Program-made: the position numbers and the translations under genes | Notes under the pieces: generated by a model | The model's database searches: none | Told to the model about the DNA's origin: nothing | What the model saw: the letters and a program-made list of their open reading frames with translations, nothing else | From: a virus | DNA length: 45,947 bases | Virus record (IMG/VR): IMGVR_UViG_3300037486_000223 | Span: 1 to 45,947 of that record | Direction: 5' to 3' (one strand) | Part shown: positions 6,109 through 14,337 of the stretch, piece by piece | Layout: each line of letters starts with the position of its first letter | Numbering within the stretch: position 1 is the stretch's first letter

Positions 6109-7248
6109 TCAAAACATTTTCTTTAAAAGATCCAATTTTTCTTGGTTCACACTTTGCCAATTGTCTTGTAGTACTCCACCTGTATCACCAGAATTGGGGT
6201 TCAAAGCCCAATAATAGAAATCACCCATTCCTCTACTCAACATGTAGTCCACAAACTTATCAGCCCACTGTTTATCCTTGCCTGTATATCGCCCTCCAAA
6301 CTCTCCCACTATCACGGTGTATCCCATACCTACAAGATACCCAAAGTGCGTATCCCAAATCTTAGGCATGTTGTTTGGAAAGGTTGGGTCGTTGAAATAT
6401 TGCTGATTAAATACAGTTGGCCCATAGGCGTGTGGCGACAGCACCAGACGTGACTTTGGTATGGCTGGAGGGTTCTTTCCAGCCTCAACCATGTTCTCAC
6501 CCCAGAACGTTCCCCATCCACCTGTATCTGTACCTGTCTGCGATACACCTTCAACAAATATCAGTACTCTAGGATTCACCGCCAAGATTCTCTTTCCGGC
6601 TTCTGTCGCTAGGTCTCTCCACGCTTTCCAACTCAGAGCGTGTGGCTCATTGAAGATGTCTATTCCAAGCACGTTCTTGTGCTCTATCGAGAATCTTGCC
6701 ATGTCACCTAGTGTGGCGTACCACTTGTCTAGGGTATAGTTCGAGCATCCAGCTGGACTACCCTTTAGGTTTTCTCGGAAAGAGCAGTTGTGCAAATCCA
6801 ATAGAATGCTCAAGTCACGCTGCTCTGCCAAAATAGCTAGTTTGTGCAGGTCGGCAAGAGGCCTCTGTTGCCAGAAAACTTCGGGAGAAATAGGTATGCG
6901 AAGAGACGTGAATCCCATCTCAGCTATCTGGTCTAAATAGCTTTCCATTGTCCTTCCCGTCCACAGCCCATGTACAACCAAATCACCCGTCTCAAATCCA
7001 AACCAACTCAGGCCATTCAGCTTAACTGGTTCACCCTTGTAGTAAACAGTTCCACCCTCTGTACGCCACGAGTCAGAACTGGAAACTAGAGTGCCATACA
7101 CGTTGTCTATGGTTGGTTCTGGTGGTTGTGTTGGTGGCTGTTCGACAATTGGACGTTGCTGTGTGGCTGTTTGCGTTGGTTGGTTGGTGATTGCACCACA
7201 TGAACAAAAAAGAAATACAGCGGCAAAAATACAATTCAGTCGTCTCAT
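6109..7248 (-). CDS. GH5 family endoglucanase, secreted lipoprotein
   Basis: A complete glycoside hydrolase family 5 enzyme of 379 aa, likely cleaving beta-1,4-glucan. The start MRRLNCIF at 7248 follows GGGGGA; TTG at 7260 is an alternative. A signal peptide ends in FLFCSCG, a plausible lipobox with Cys at about 17, then a Pro/Gln/Thr linker of 30 residues. The catalytic domain has LSWFGFETGDLVVHGLW, like subfamily 1 endoglucanases. The acid/base Glu is at about 201 in FNEPH and the nucleophile Glu at about 316 in VGEFGG. All key residues are present, so it should be active and anchored in the outer membrane or periplasm. It is rare in phages and surrounded by unrelated small genes, suggesting acquisition from a bacterium. 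Confidence 0.92.
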   Translation of the reverse strand: MRRLNCIFAAVFLFCSCGAITNQPTQTATQQRPIVEQPPTQPPEPTIDNVYGTLVSSSDSWRTEGGTVYYKGEPVKLNGLSWFGFETGDLVVHGLWTGRTMESYLDQIAEMGFTSLRIPISPEVFWQQRPLADLHKLAILAEQRDLSILLDLHNCSFRENLKGSPAGCSNYTLDKWYATLGDMARFSIEHKNVLGIDIFNEPHALSWKAWRDLATEAGKRILAVNPRVLIFVEGVSQTGTDTGGWGTFWGENMVEAGKNPPAIPKSRLVLSPHAYGPTVFNQQYFNDPTFPNNMPKIWDTHFGYLVGMGYTVIVGEFGGRYTGKDKQWADKFVDYMLSRGMGDFYYWALNPNSGDTGGVLQDNWQSVNQEKLDLLKKMF

Positions 7249-7312
7249 TCTTTCCCCCAATAGTACTCATTATTGTCTAACTCATATGTCTTTGTTCCAA
7301 TAGTTTATTCTA

Positions 7313-7624
7313 TTAATCTATGTGAATGCAAACAACTTCACTATCCGTCCAATTTACTTCTAATTCCTCTATCCCCTCAAATTTAAACTCATAAATCTCC
7401 ATTTTCATCTTTAATTTAAATTTCTCACCAACCACTGTTCCGTCTGTAGCGAGTGGGAGTGGTATTACTTCAGAAGAAAGTAGACCCAACAAATACTCTA
7501 CAGAGCCTAGCTCCAAACTAGATACATTTGACCCACTGTCCACAATTTTCCATGGCTTGAATGCACAGTCCACACGCTCAATTTCTATGTCTAAATCCAA
7601 CTCTATTGTCGGTCCAACTCCCAT
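7313..7624 (-). CDS. hypothetical protein, 103 aa
   Basis: Starts ATG at 7624 behind AGGAG. The protein is mostly beta-strand in character, with alternating charged and hydrophobic residues (ELDLDIEIERVDC near the start, KFKLKMKMEIYEFKF late), typical of a compact beta sandwich. No family recognised. It might be a small structural or accessory protein. Confidence 0.6.
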   Translation of the reverse strand: MGVGPTIELDLDIEIERVDCAFKPWKIVDSGSNVSSLELGSVEYLLGLLSSEVIPLPLATDGTVVGEKFKLKMKMEIYEFKFEGIEELEVNWTDSEVVCIHID

Positions 7625-7633
7625 TTCTTTCTC

Positions 7634-8056
7634 CTAGTAAATCCAACTCCAAGTATGTTTTCCATTCTTGTGTTCTGTTATTATTCGTTCTAAAGACCTG
7701 TCGTTATAGAACCCCATAGGGTAGATGCCGACTAGGTCTTCCAGTGCTATTTTAATAGCCTCATTTTCTGGTAATTTCTTTTTTCTGTGCTCCACTAATT
7801 CTAGCAGGTCTATCAAGATTACTATCGCCTTTCCTGGATTTCCGTCAGACAGTATCATGATATACGCCATCGCCTTTGGTTCTATGTCTAGAGGGAGCTC
7901 ACACACCTCTATTCGCCATTGGAGTATTTGAACAATATGGCTATCACTCAAACACCCCAACTCTATATTTCCAGAAGTAAGAAGACGCAGAAGTAACGCT
8001 GCATCCTCTTCGTTGAGTGGGTTGTTATCTCCACGTTGAAATTCATTGTCTACCAA
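7634..8056 (-). CDS. hypothetical protein, 140 aa
   Basis: The start is TTG at 8056, directly overlapping the stop of the secreted protein upstream, with GGGGG 8 bases before it. The protein is helical and acidic (NEEDAALLLRLLTSGN, LIDLLELVEHRKKKL). No motif recognised. Confidence 0.6.
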   Translation of the reverse strand: MVDNEFQRGDNNPLNEEDAALLLRLLTSGNIELGCLSDSHIVQILQWRIEVCELPLDIEPKAMAYIMILSDGNPGKAIVILIDLLELVEHRKKKLPENEAIKIALEDLVGIYPMGFYNDRSLERIITEHKNGKHTWSWIY

Positions 8057-8571
8057 TTGAAACCCCCACCAAGAACAATGAAGTTTGGATATGACCAGAC
8101 GTGTCCGGCAGACAGATGGAAACTATCAAAAATATCTCTAGAGTACACAAGTGAGATTGGAGTTACCGCTGCCTGATAGTCACCAGACATCTCGTACTCC
8201 ACGTCTCTATTTAATACGTCTGTTGGTATTCCAGCCAGAACAGACAGCCTATTTTTGTCCGGCTCTGGAGCCTTGGCAGCAATAGGTTCTTGTTTGGTGT
8301 ATGGATAGGATGTCGACTGTTGAATTACAGTAGGACACGTTTGACATATTTGACATGTTGGACATACTGGACACGCTGAATACACTTTAGACTTCTTTTT
8401 GGTTACATCACATCCAGTCCTAGGCACAACTTTCCATTTGTCAGTAGAAAACTCAGTTGTCTTTCCATCTTTTGTTTTCACTACAATCACTCCACCCCTC
8501 AGTGCTTCTGGTACTTCAGATCCCATCGCAACACTAGAAAGGGTAATCATCAATCCAATAATCTTTTTCAT
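8050..8571 (-). CDS. secreted protein with CxxC cluster, 173 aa
   Basis: It has a Sec signal peptide (MKKIIGLMITLSSVAMG). Near residues 67-79 lies CPVCPTCQICQTC, a stretch of C-x2-C repeats followed by a polar linker. The C-terminal third is beta-rich and ends in Gly-Gly-Gly-Phe-Asn-Trp, like the last strand of an outer-membrane protein. In an oxidising periplasm the cysteines would form disulfides or bind metal. The ribosome site GGAG lies in the upstream gene's end. It could be a periplasmic or outer-membrane accessory factor. No family recognised. Confidence 0.65.
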   Translation of the reverse strand: MKKIIGLMITLSSVAMGSEVPEALRGGVIVVKTKDGKTTEFSTDKWKVVPRTGCDVTKKKSKVYSACPVCPTCQICQTCPTVIQQSTSYPYTKQEPIAAKAPEPDKNRLSVLAGIPTDVLNRDVEYEMSGDYQAAVTPISLVYSRDIFDSFHLSAGHVWSYPNFIVLGGGFNW

Positions 8572-8984
8572 TCTGTTTTCTCCGTTAATCCTAATTCGTA
8601 CAATACTTCACCCACAACGGGTAACATCTCTTTTGTCATCTCTTGCCCTAGCCGCACCGATATCTCTTCAATTCTTTTGTGTACTTCACTTATTTCCACC
8701 CTAGCTTCTGCAACCAAGTCTTCTTCGTTTCGTCTAACCTGTTGAGCCAGCTCCCATTGCACTAGTTTCGTTCTGTCTGTTTCTGATATCAACTCACTGA
8801 TCTTATCTAGCCTTCTCATTCGCATAGCAAGCTTCGCATACAGTAAATTCAAGCTAGGCAATTCCAACAATTCAGTTCTACATTCATCTATACCTACTCC
8901 AACACTACACTCACAAGTTTCTGGATTGCAGTCATCACATTCCACACTACATTTCGCCTCGTCAACTAACTTCTCATCACTCAT
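8568..8984 (-). CDS. hypothetical coiled-coil protein with Cys-rich N-terminus, 138 aa
   Basis: Starts ATG at 8984 behind GGAGG. Residues 12-35 contain six cysteines in an acidic context (CSVECDDCNPETCECSVGVG). The rest is a long charged helical region with heptad-like hydrophobics, probably coiled coil. It is coupled to the secreted protein gene by an overlap. No family recognised. Confidence 0.6.
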   Translation of the reverse strand: MSDEKLVDEAKCSVECDDCNPETCECSVGVGIDECRTELLELPSLNLLYAKLAMRMRRLDKISELISETDRTKLVQWELAQQVRRNEEDLVAEARVEISEVHKRIEEISVRLGQEMTKEMLPVVGEVLYELGLTEKTE

Positions 8985-9010
8985 CTTTTACCTCCAAAAA
9001 TCATTATAAA

Positions 9011-9451
9011 TTAGCATCCAGCGTTAGAACTAACTTTCCCACAATTGGTGCAAAGCTGAAAGTTACTCGCCGACTGTTGTCCACATCTATTGCTTCGTTT
9101 CACTTCAATTACAACTTCATAAAAAGCCTTAAGCGGAACTGAGGTCAAATGGATACACCCAGTCCTGTCACCCGCCAATTCTTTGTATCTTTCTACGATA
9201 ACGTGTGCTGGATCACACACAACTATTTTTCCTGTCCTTCCAACTGGTACTGTAAATGGACCAGCCTTGAATGTGCTACTGGAAATAGAAACCTCAACGC
9301 AATCCTCGAACCCAACGTCAATTAAGTATTTCTCTAACTCCAAAAATGCTCTACCATCTTTCTTGTCTGTGAACTTAGAAATGTAGTCGAAATCCGCTAC
9401 CATCACATGCTCACTAATACCTAACTTTTTGGTCCTAATCACTTCGTACAC
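9011..9451 (-). CDS. hypothetical protein with C-terminal zinc-ribbon-like cysteines, 146 aa
   Basis: It starts GTG at 9451, one base after the response-regulator stop. The middle is beta-rich (EVSISSSTFKAGPFTVPVG). The last 26 residues hold RCGQQ, CTNC and a final Cys, a possible zinc knuckle. No family recognised. Tight coupling to the receiver-domain gene suggests they could work together. Confidence 0.6.
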   Translation of the reverse strand: MYEVIRTKKLGISEHVMVADFDYISKFTDKKDGRAFLELEKYLIDVGFEDCVEVSISSSTFKAGPFTVPVGRTGKIVVCDPAHVIVERYKELAGDRTGCIHLTSVPLKAFYEVVIEVKRSNRCGQQSASNFQLCTNCGKVSSNAGC

Positions 9452-9452
9452 C

Positions 9453-9815
9453 TCATACTTTAAAATGGGTTTTTATAGCAGTAAACAGCGACTCCATGTC
9501 GTGTTTATCAACAACAGCATCTAGATATCTTAGCTTGCATGGGTCTACACCCTCGCTCTTTGCGGTGTGCATCAGTATTGGAATTTCTGTCTTGTCACTA
9601 TTCCTCAGTATTTCAGCCAATTCGGTTCCATCCATCAAATCCATGTTGTTGTCTGTAATTATTCCATGGTATTCCTTCTTACCGTATCTAAACGCTTCTA
9701 GTGCTAGTTCTCCATCAACAACCCACGTTAGATGCAATGATGGAAACTTGTTTCTCAGCACAGCCATAATAAGTTCTGCTATGTCGTGAGAATCTTCTGC
9801 ATACAGTATATTCAT
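9453..9815 (-). CDS. stand-alone response regulator receiver domain (CheY-like)
   Basis: At 120 aa the protein is exactly one receiver domain. The acidic pair is E7-D8 (AEDS), the phosphoacceptor is D55 (IITDNNMDLMDG), the switch Thr is T84 (MHTAKS) and the conserved Lys is K104 (VDKHD). Every residue needed for phosphorylation by a host histidine kinase is present, and there is no output domain. AGGAGG precedes the ATG. Receiver domains are uncommon in phages. It may intercept host two-component or chemotaxis signalling, or act as a phosphate sink. Confidence 0.9.
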   Translation of the reverse strand: MNILYAEDSHDIAELIMAVLRNKFPSLHLTWVVDGELALEAFRYGKKEYHGIITDNNMDLMDGTELAEILRNSDKTEIPILMHTAKSEGVDPCKLRYLDAVVDKHDMESLFTAIKTHFKV

Positions 9816-9934
9816 TTCTTCCTCCTACGAATCAGCTTAACCACGAACTCTATAATTAAAACGACAACCCAATATGCTAGGGAATAGAGTATGACCTTGA
9901 AACCAGCAATTGATGACCACACTATAAATTTCAT
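9812..9934 (-). CDS. small membrane protein, 40 aa, beside the endolysin
   Basis: ATG at 9934 follows GGGG with the endolysin's TGA in between; the stop overlaps the response-regulator start (ATGA). After MKFIVWSSIAGFKV comes a hydrophobic helix (ILYSLAYWVVVLIIEFVV) and a strongly basic end (RRRKK). Position after the endolysin and this shape make a small holin or lysis-accessory role possible; this is inference. Confidence 0.6.
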   Translation of the reverse strand: MKFIVWSSIAGFKVILYSLAYWVVVLIIEFVVKLIRRRKK

Positions 9935-9936
9935 GC

Positions 9937-10368
9937 TCACCCCAGAAACATTTTCTTCTCATGCTCTCTACGCCTCACTAGACCTTCTGATCTTACTCCA
10001 CCCGAAAATACCCACTTGTCAAACTCCATAGCGGCTAGTTCGTATTCCTCGTCATTTAGATATTTGAGAAGTGTGGATTCAGAAAACTTCTTGTCACCGA
10101 AATTAAAAACAAACGAGCAGAGTGCGTCGAACATTCCTTGCGTCATCTCAACTTCCACTCTACTCCTAACAGACCTCTCACACTCACCAATATCCGAGTT
10201 CAATAACGCTCTAGCGTCCTTTATGGTTATCTTGTCTCCACGCTTCACATTCTTAGTATGGCCATAGCCTATAGTCCAAACTCCGGCAGAGCACTGATAC
10301 GCTACTGTCCGGAGACCCTCAAAAAGCTTGATAGCATCAACCCCTTTGTCGCTTATAGAACTAGCCAT
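9937..10368 (-). CDS. endolysin, GH24 phage lysozyme
   Basis: The 143-aa protein belongs to the T4/P22-type lysozyme family and cuts the peptidoglycan glycan backbone. The catalytic Glu is E17 (LFEGLRTVAYQ), followed by GVWTIGYGHT at about 29-38, with T32 in place. At the position of T4 Asp20 it has Cys26, a variation I know from other GH24 endolysins. No signal peptide or SAR segment is evident, so release should need a holin. AAGGAGG precedes the ATG. The small membrane protein at 9934 follows it. Confidence 0.92.
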   Translation of the reverse strand: MASSISDKGVDAIKLFEGLRTVAYQCSAGVWTIGYGHTKNVKRGDKITIKDARALLNSDIGECERSVRSRVEVEMTQGMFDALCSFVFNFGDKKFSESTLLKYLNDEEYELAAMEFDKWVFSGGVRSEGLVRRREHEKKMFLG

Positions 10369-10399
10369 CCCATCCTCCTTGTTTGGTCAGTGTGGCAAC

Positions 10400-10879
10400 C
10401 TAGCAGTCGTACCACACATCGCACAGATCATTCTCTTCGTGATAGTGTGCTTCAAAGTATCTGTCCCAATCATTCGTGCATACCATAGCACTAGTGTTAG
10501 AGCCTAGAACTTTCTGTTGGCTCCCTATGGCATCCATTCTCAGCTCACGCAAATTCAATATCTGAGACATGATTTCATTATATGGATCCTCGTATCTTTC
10601 TGGTAAATCTCCTCTTGCTTCTATCTCATAGCAGAACAGAGCAACAAGCCTAGCCTGCTCCCTTGGTCTTCTTCTCACTTCATCTTTCACCCCAGCATAC
10701 GGATGGACATACCAAACTGGTCTGCCTCCGTATTCCTCGGCTATATGGTTGAACACCATCTTCATGGAATTGAAGATATGCGATGTCTTCATTTCCCGAA
10801 GATAGAGTACTCTACCATCCATTGATCTCCATCTAAATGCTTCTGCTATAGCATCAAATTCTGGAGGAAAGGAACTCAT
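10400..10879 (-). CDS. hypothetical protein, 159 aa
   Basis: Starts ATG at 10879, overlapping the previous stop (TAATGA), with GGAG in range. A soluble mixed alpha/beta protein with conserved-looking aromatics (RPVWYVHPYAGVKDE) and an acidic, Cys-containing tail (DVWYDC). No family recognised. Confidence 0.6.
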   Translation of the reverse strand: MSSFPPEFDAIAEAFRWRSMDGRVLYLREMKTSHIFNSMKMVFNHIAEEYGGRPVWYVHPYAGVKDEVRRRPREQARLVALFCYEIEARGDLPERYEDPYNEIMSQILNLRELRMDAIGSQQKVLGSNTSAMVCTNDWDRYFEAHYHEENDLCDVWYDC

Positions 10880-11232
10880 TACGACCTCTCCTTAACCAAT
10901 CTTTTCAACCCGCCTCTTTTTGGCTTCGGTGGAGCAACCTCTTCATCATCTTCTGGTATTGGTGCAACAATATCCATTGCAGCTAACTCATTAAAGTGCT
11001 CATCTGGTTCACATTCTACACTTCGTGTGCCTTGCCGCACGTCAATACTCATTTCCATGTCTGGAATGTTTTTATCCATCCAGCATAGTCGAATATATTG
11101 TTCTAAGGATTTGATCTTTTTGAACATACTCCGCATGTCTAGGTCTTTTTCGAAGACCAACCTGAAATCACTCCTAGCGGAAGTTAATCTCACCTCAAAC
11201 TCTTCTACTTTGAATTTTCCATTCTTAGCCAT
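10879..11232 (-). CDS. hypothetical protein, 117 aa
   Basis: Starts ATG at 11232 behind AAGGA. The first 75 residues look folded; the C-terminal third is acidic, then proline- and lysine-rich (EDDEEVAPPKPKRGG), typical of a flexible tail that binds protein or nucleic acid. No family recognised. Confidence 0.6.
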   Translation of the reverse strand: MAKNGKFKVEEFEVRLTSARSDFRLVFEKDLDMRSMFKKIKSLEQYIRLCWMDKNIPDMEMSIDVRQGTRSVECEPDEHFNELAAMDIVAPIPEDDEEVAPPKPKRGGLKRLVKERS

Positions 11233-11450
11233 CTCTTTTCTTCCTTTTCTAATCTAATCTCATCAATAAGACCGCTCAAGCGGTCTATAACCCCATCTTT
11301 TAAATGAGCAGGAATCTCTGTAGAACAAATTATCATCCTAGCAACGGCTAGGCGTTCCTCCTGCTCGGCATAGAACAGCCAGTTCCTAAGAATTCTGACT
11401 AGGTCTGTACACAGCTCTTGCTTCAACTCTGCTGATACCCTCTGTTCCAC
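11205..11450 (-). CDS. hypothetical helical protein, 81 aa
   Basis: Probable GTG start at 11450 overlapping the upstream gene by 28 bases. Entirely helical and charged (ELKQELCTDLVRILRN, IDRLSGLIDEIRLEKEEK). It overlaps the next gene's start by 28 bases. No family recognised. Confidence 0.5.
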   Translation of the reverse strand: MEQRVSAELKQELCTDLVRILRNWLFYAEQEERLAVARMIICSTEIPAHLKDGVIDRLSGLIDEIRLEKEEKRWLRMENSK

Positions 11451-11638
11451 AAGCTTTCCGCCTTTATCATTGAATACACAGTGTCTACACTCTCAGAAAT
11501 ATAGATATTGTACACAGCAGGATCTTTGTGTACCAATATCGTTCTACCCTGCCACTTCTTAATTAGTCTAACTACACTTAAATCTACCATCATTGGCTCA
11601 CCATCCTCCTCATGAAAAAGAATCCAACCCCTCAACAC
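11423..11638 (-). CDS. hypothetical protein, 71 aa
   Basis: Start at GTG 11638 or the adjacent TTG, with AGGAGG shared with the upstream stop. A small alpha/beta protein (VDLSVVRLIKKWQGRTILV). It begins directly after the upstream gene. No family recognised. Confidence 0.55.
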   Translation of the reverse strand: MLRGWILFHEEDGEPMMVDLSVVRLIKKWQGRTILVHKDPAVYNIYISESVDTVYSMIKAESLWNRGYQQS

Positions 11639-11920
11639 TCACCTCCTATTTAAAACATCATTCTTATATTGCGTTAGTAAACAACCCAGAACCTCATTGT
11701 GCCTTGTCAGTAGTTCCTCTAACGCCAACTCACTTCCACAGTTCCTAGAAACAAAGTCAATTATCGCATTCGAGTTGGCTGTAAATTGCTTTATGAATAA
11801 CGGCATCAACTCTACACTCCTCTGCGGAGCTTCAGCAGTCCTCGTGACCGCATTCTGTAGCTCCTCTAGGTCTCGCTTCAACTTTGCATCTAAATTATTC
11901 ATCTCCGTCATCATCGTCAT
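11639..11920 (-). CDS. hypothetical helical protein, 93 aa
   Basis: ATG at 11920 behind GAGGAG at 7 bases, overlapping the acidic end of the upstream gene by 26 bases. All-helical, with RDLEELQNAVTRTAEAPQR and a C-terminal amphipathic region, suggesting an oligomeric helical bundle. No family recognised. Confidence 0.55.
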   Translation of the reverse strand: MTMMTEMNNLDAKLKRDLEELQNAVTRTAEAPQRSVELMPLFIKQFTANSNAIIDFVSRNCGSELALEELLTRHNEVLGCLLTQYKNDVLNRR

Positions 11921-12131
11921 CTGTATTCTCCTCGTCAGTTATTGGGTACTCCGTGGTAAAATTCATTGGGAGCTGATCTACCACCCATTTCATTAACTCA
12001 ATCTCGTCTACACTAAACTTCTCCGCAATCTCAGAAACACACTCAGAAAGGTTCAACATCACATCCACAACTGGCTCTAGTTGTGGAAATAATTCTTTCT
12101 TTGCCAAGTATTGTTTTTTAATCTCTTTCAC
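11895..12131 (-). CDS. hypothetical protein with acidic tail, 78 aa
   Basis: Start is GTG at 12131, overlapping the upstream stop by 14 bases, with GGAG at 9 bases. The protein contains SVDEIELMKWVVDQLP and ends in ten acidic residues out of twelve. An acidic tail like this can mimic DNA or recruit basic partners. No family recognised. Confidence 0.55.
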   Translation of the reverse strand: MKEIKKQYLAKKELFPQLEPVVDVMLNLSECVSEIAEKFSVDEIELMKWVVDQLPMNFTTEYPITDEENTDDDDDGDE

Positions 12132-12417
12132 AGTTCATTGCTCCAATCAATTCACGCTTAATTTCATAATATACTTCATCTCTGTCCGCCTCGTGGACAA
12201 ACGCTACAACCTCATTCGCACCCAACGCCATAATGAACATCACACAAAATTGGTCGACGTCTTTTAACTCACCGCCAACAACAGTCAACTTTGGACGTTC
12301 TGCAATGTAGTTGAATTTCATTACTCTAACGACTCTATCTATATCTATTAGATGCACATCACCAACAGACAACCACTTGCTTCTAAACAACTCAACTCTG
12401 AGAGTTTCATCAAACAT
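12118..12417 (-). CDS. hypothetical protein, 99 aa
   Basis: ATG at 12417 with AGGGG upstream. A soluble alpha/beta protein (KLTVVGGELKDVDQFCVMF). It is followed by an overlapping GTG gene. No family recognised. Confidence 0.6.
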   Translation of the reverse strand: MFDETLRVELFRSKWLSVGDVHLIDIDRVVRVMKFNYIAERPKLTVVGGELKDVDQFCVMFIMALGANEVVAFVHEADRDEVYYEIKRELIGAMNCERD

Positions 12418-12427
12418 CAGACAACCC

Positions 12428-12973
12428 CTAATCTTTCAAGTATTTCGCTCTAATCTCTTCGAGTCTTTCTAGCCTACATTTTGAACTTTCTATCTCTTTC
12501 TGCACCTCTCTAATCATCGCTTCTTTTGCTCTTTCCTTAGTAGGAAAAAATCTAGAGCCAATCTCAATTTTTAAAATTCTAGTTCTACGTCCACCCTTTA
12601 CAATATAGCTCTTGGGATTGTCTCCAACAATTGAATGTGTCTCAATCTCAAAAGATGTAAAGTTTGGTTCATATAGATGCGTTAATCCCTTATCCATACA
12701 CGAATACCTCCAGTTGATAAACCCTTGGTCGTGCGACCGATACAGTTCACCCCTAGTTGTTCTCTTTGTAGAGAGCATCGCTTTCGCTACTAGGGGCGTT
12801 ATCGTCTTGCTTGTGTTTTTCATATCAAATATTTCAAAGATGCTGCCTTCGAACTCATCCTTTCCGAGATACCGAAAGTAGCAACACTCTCCGATAATGA
12901 ATGCATCACCTATAGCGGTGTTATCCTTAACTAGAGCATCGTACCATGTATCTAATTCGTATGTTACACTCAC
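12428..12973 (-). CDS. hypothetical protein, 181 aa, first gene after an operator-promoter
   Basis: The likely start is GTG at 12973 (SVTYELDTWYDALVK), with AGG about 9 bases upstream. Longer frames up to 13045 would begin inside the promoter at 13036-13063, upstream of the transcription start. The protein has a soluble N-terminal part (GECCYFRYLGKDEFEG) and a C-terminal charged helix (REVQKEIESSKCRLERLEE) likely to be coiled coil. It opens the long minus-strand operon that runs down towards 3605. No family recognised. Confidence 0.6.
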   Translation of the reverse strand: MSVTYELDTWYDALVKDNTAIGDAFIIGECCYFRYLGKDEFEGSIFEIFDMKNTSKTITPLVAKAMLSTKRTTRGELYRSHDQGFINWRYSCMDKGLTHLYEPNFTSFEIETHSIVGDNPKSYIVKGGRRTRILKIEIGSRFFPTKERAKEAMIREVQKEIESSKCRLERLEEIRAKYLKD

Positions 12974-13035
12974 AATAAAATACCTACATATAAAGGCTAC
13001 AATTGCCCAAAGGTAATATATACTATTTAAAGTAC

Positions 13036-13063
13036 ATATTACCACATGGTATTATTTTGTCAA
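13036..13063 (-). promoter_or_regulatory. sigma70-type promoter with embedded operator dyad
   Basis: On the minus strand TTGACA (13063-13058) and TAATAT (13041-13036) are separated by 16 bases. The spacer and -10 edge carry a perfect dyad, TACCA-CA-TGGTA at 13040-13051 in plus orientation. A bound protein would block RNA polymerase. The core ACCA-N2-TGGT recurs in the plus-strand promoter at 14309-14337. It should drive the gene at 12973 and those after it. Confidence 0.75.
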
Positions 13064-13086
13064 GTTTTTATTTAAAAAAACACCCT

Positions 13087-14244
13087 TTATTCTTTGAAAT
13101 AGATGATAGACGTTAGAGTAGAACCAGCCGGACAATCACCTTCTTTTGCCATACGGAATTGCTTGTATGAGCCACCACAGCCAAAACATTTTTCATAGTT
13201 TTCTATTTCGTCTGGACCTCCAAATCCAAATTTAGATTCTTCGCTCAATCCAAAGTAGTATTCATTGAAACGTGCTATTTTTGTTACGAGTTCTTTCCTG
13301 CTCTGTGAAACGTGAACACGACCACACCCCTCGCACGTTACTTGCTTCAAATCACCGTCGGTGTCTAGTTGTGTTTCCTCATCTTTTTTCCAGTACTCTG
13401 GCAAGTCGTATATCTCAATTTTATTCTGATAGTACCAAGGATACATGTCGCGTCGTAGCTTTGCCATCCACGACAGACCTTGCTCTCTTCTTTTGGGATT
13501 GTAGAATACAACACCCTCGGCAAACGGAGCATCCTCGAACCCTAGCTTCTTCATCATATAGATTGATTTTAGATACTTCTCAAACCAGTTTGAAATGTTC
13601 TCGAATGTCTTTGGATACTTATTGAACGAGCGTATCTGTAGGTGCTTTTCTGCCTTAGAAAATGGAATCCATACGTGCTCGGTCAGACCTAGTGGGTTGG
13701 CTTGTAGTTTCGGTCCAATCAGCTCCCCAGCGTACTCTCCATCCCCATCCACATATCCCTTGTCGATAGCTCTAAGCACACCCTCAACAATACGAGAATT
13801 CCCAGCGTTGATTGTACCTATGTCAATCTTATTCAGCCTATTCTGTATTGCCACAATTCTCTTTTTCCGTATCTTAACTTTCACATTGGTTCCGTCTAAC
13901 TTCTCAACTGCAATTGTGTGTGGGTCTTCAAATACCCACTCAAATCCCGCCTGAATTTCATTCGTGACTAGATAGGCAACGGGAGTCCGAAGCTGCATGG
14001 TGTTTCCAACCTTCTTCCACTGTTCAACGTTGACGTTGTATTCCTTGCGGACGAATGGACACTGTAATTTAGGGAAATCACTCATGGTCTCATTTTCCAC
14101 ATGCTGATACATATCAACATTGGTACACACAGCATCGGCAAACAGGGAATAGGGTTTCACCGCTTCTTCCCACGACGTCTCGTGCGACAATAGCGTATTG
14201 GATTTCCCATCTAATAAAAACGTGTATTCATAGACATTTCTCAT
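13087..14244 (-). CDS. RNA ligase family protein (nucleotidyltransferase fold)
   Basis: The 385-aa protein contains the covalent nucleotidyltransferase motif KLDG (VEKLDGTNV, about residue 114), where Lys takes AMP. Motif IV-like AEGVVFYNP and motif V-like MAKLRRD follow at about 245-270. This matches the RNA ligase branch that seals RNA nicks, for example repair of tRNA cut by host anticodon nucleases. The C-terminal quarter adds CEGCGR and CFGCGG, probably a zinc ribbon, which ordinary Rnl2 proteins lack. Start MRNVYEYTF at 14244 follows GGAGG. The gene lies between two similar operators. Confidence 0.82.
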   Translation of the reverse strand: MRNVYEYTFLLDGKSNTLLSHETSWEEAVKPYSLFADAVCTNVDMYQHVENETMSDFPKLQCPFVRKEYNVNVEQWKKVGNTMQLRTPVAYLVTNEIQAGFEWVFEDPHTIAVEKLDGTNVKVKIRKKRIVAIQNRLNKIDIGTINAGNSRIVEGVLRAIDKGYVDGDGEYAGELIGPKLQANPLGLTEHVWIPFSKAEKHLQIRSFNKYPKTFENISNWFEKYLKSIYMMKKLGFEDAPFAEGVVFYNPKRREQGLSWMAKLRRDMYPWYYQNKIEIYDLPEYWKKDEETQLDTDGDLKQVTCEGCGRVHVSQSRKELVTKIARFNEYYFGLSEESKFGFGGPDEIENYEKCFGCGGSYKQFRMAKEGDCPAGSTLTSIIYFKE

Positions 14245-14308
14245 TACAACCACCTCCATAATTAGCCTAGTTTTTAAGCATTATTTTAAAATTATTAACA
14301 AAATAACT

Positions 14309-14337
14309 TGCCAAATATAACCAATTGGTATATAGTT
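14309..14337 (+). promoter_or_regulatory. plus-strand promoter with operator dyad
   Basis: TTGCCA (14309-14314) and TATAGT (14332-14337) are spaced by 17 bases. The 10-bp palindrome ACCAATTGGT at 14321-14330 lies in the spacer. It shares the ACCA-N2-TGGT pattern with the 13040-13051 dyad. The Cro-like gene starts about 30 bases downstream, so autoregulation is likely. Confidence 0.7.

Noticed and set aside
12974-13045. Longer N-terminus of the gene ending at 12428
   Set aside because: Those codons overlap the promoter -10 and operator, upstream of the expected transcription start.
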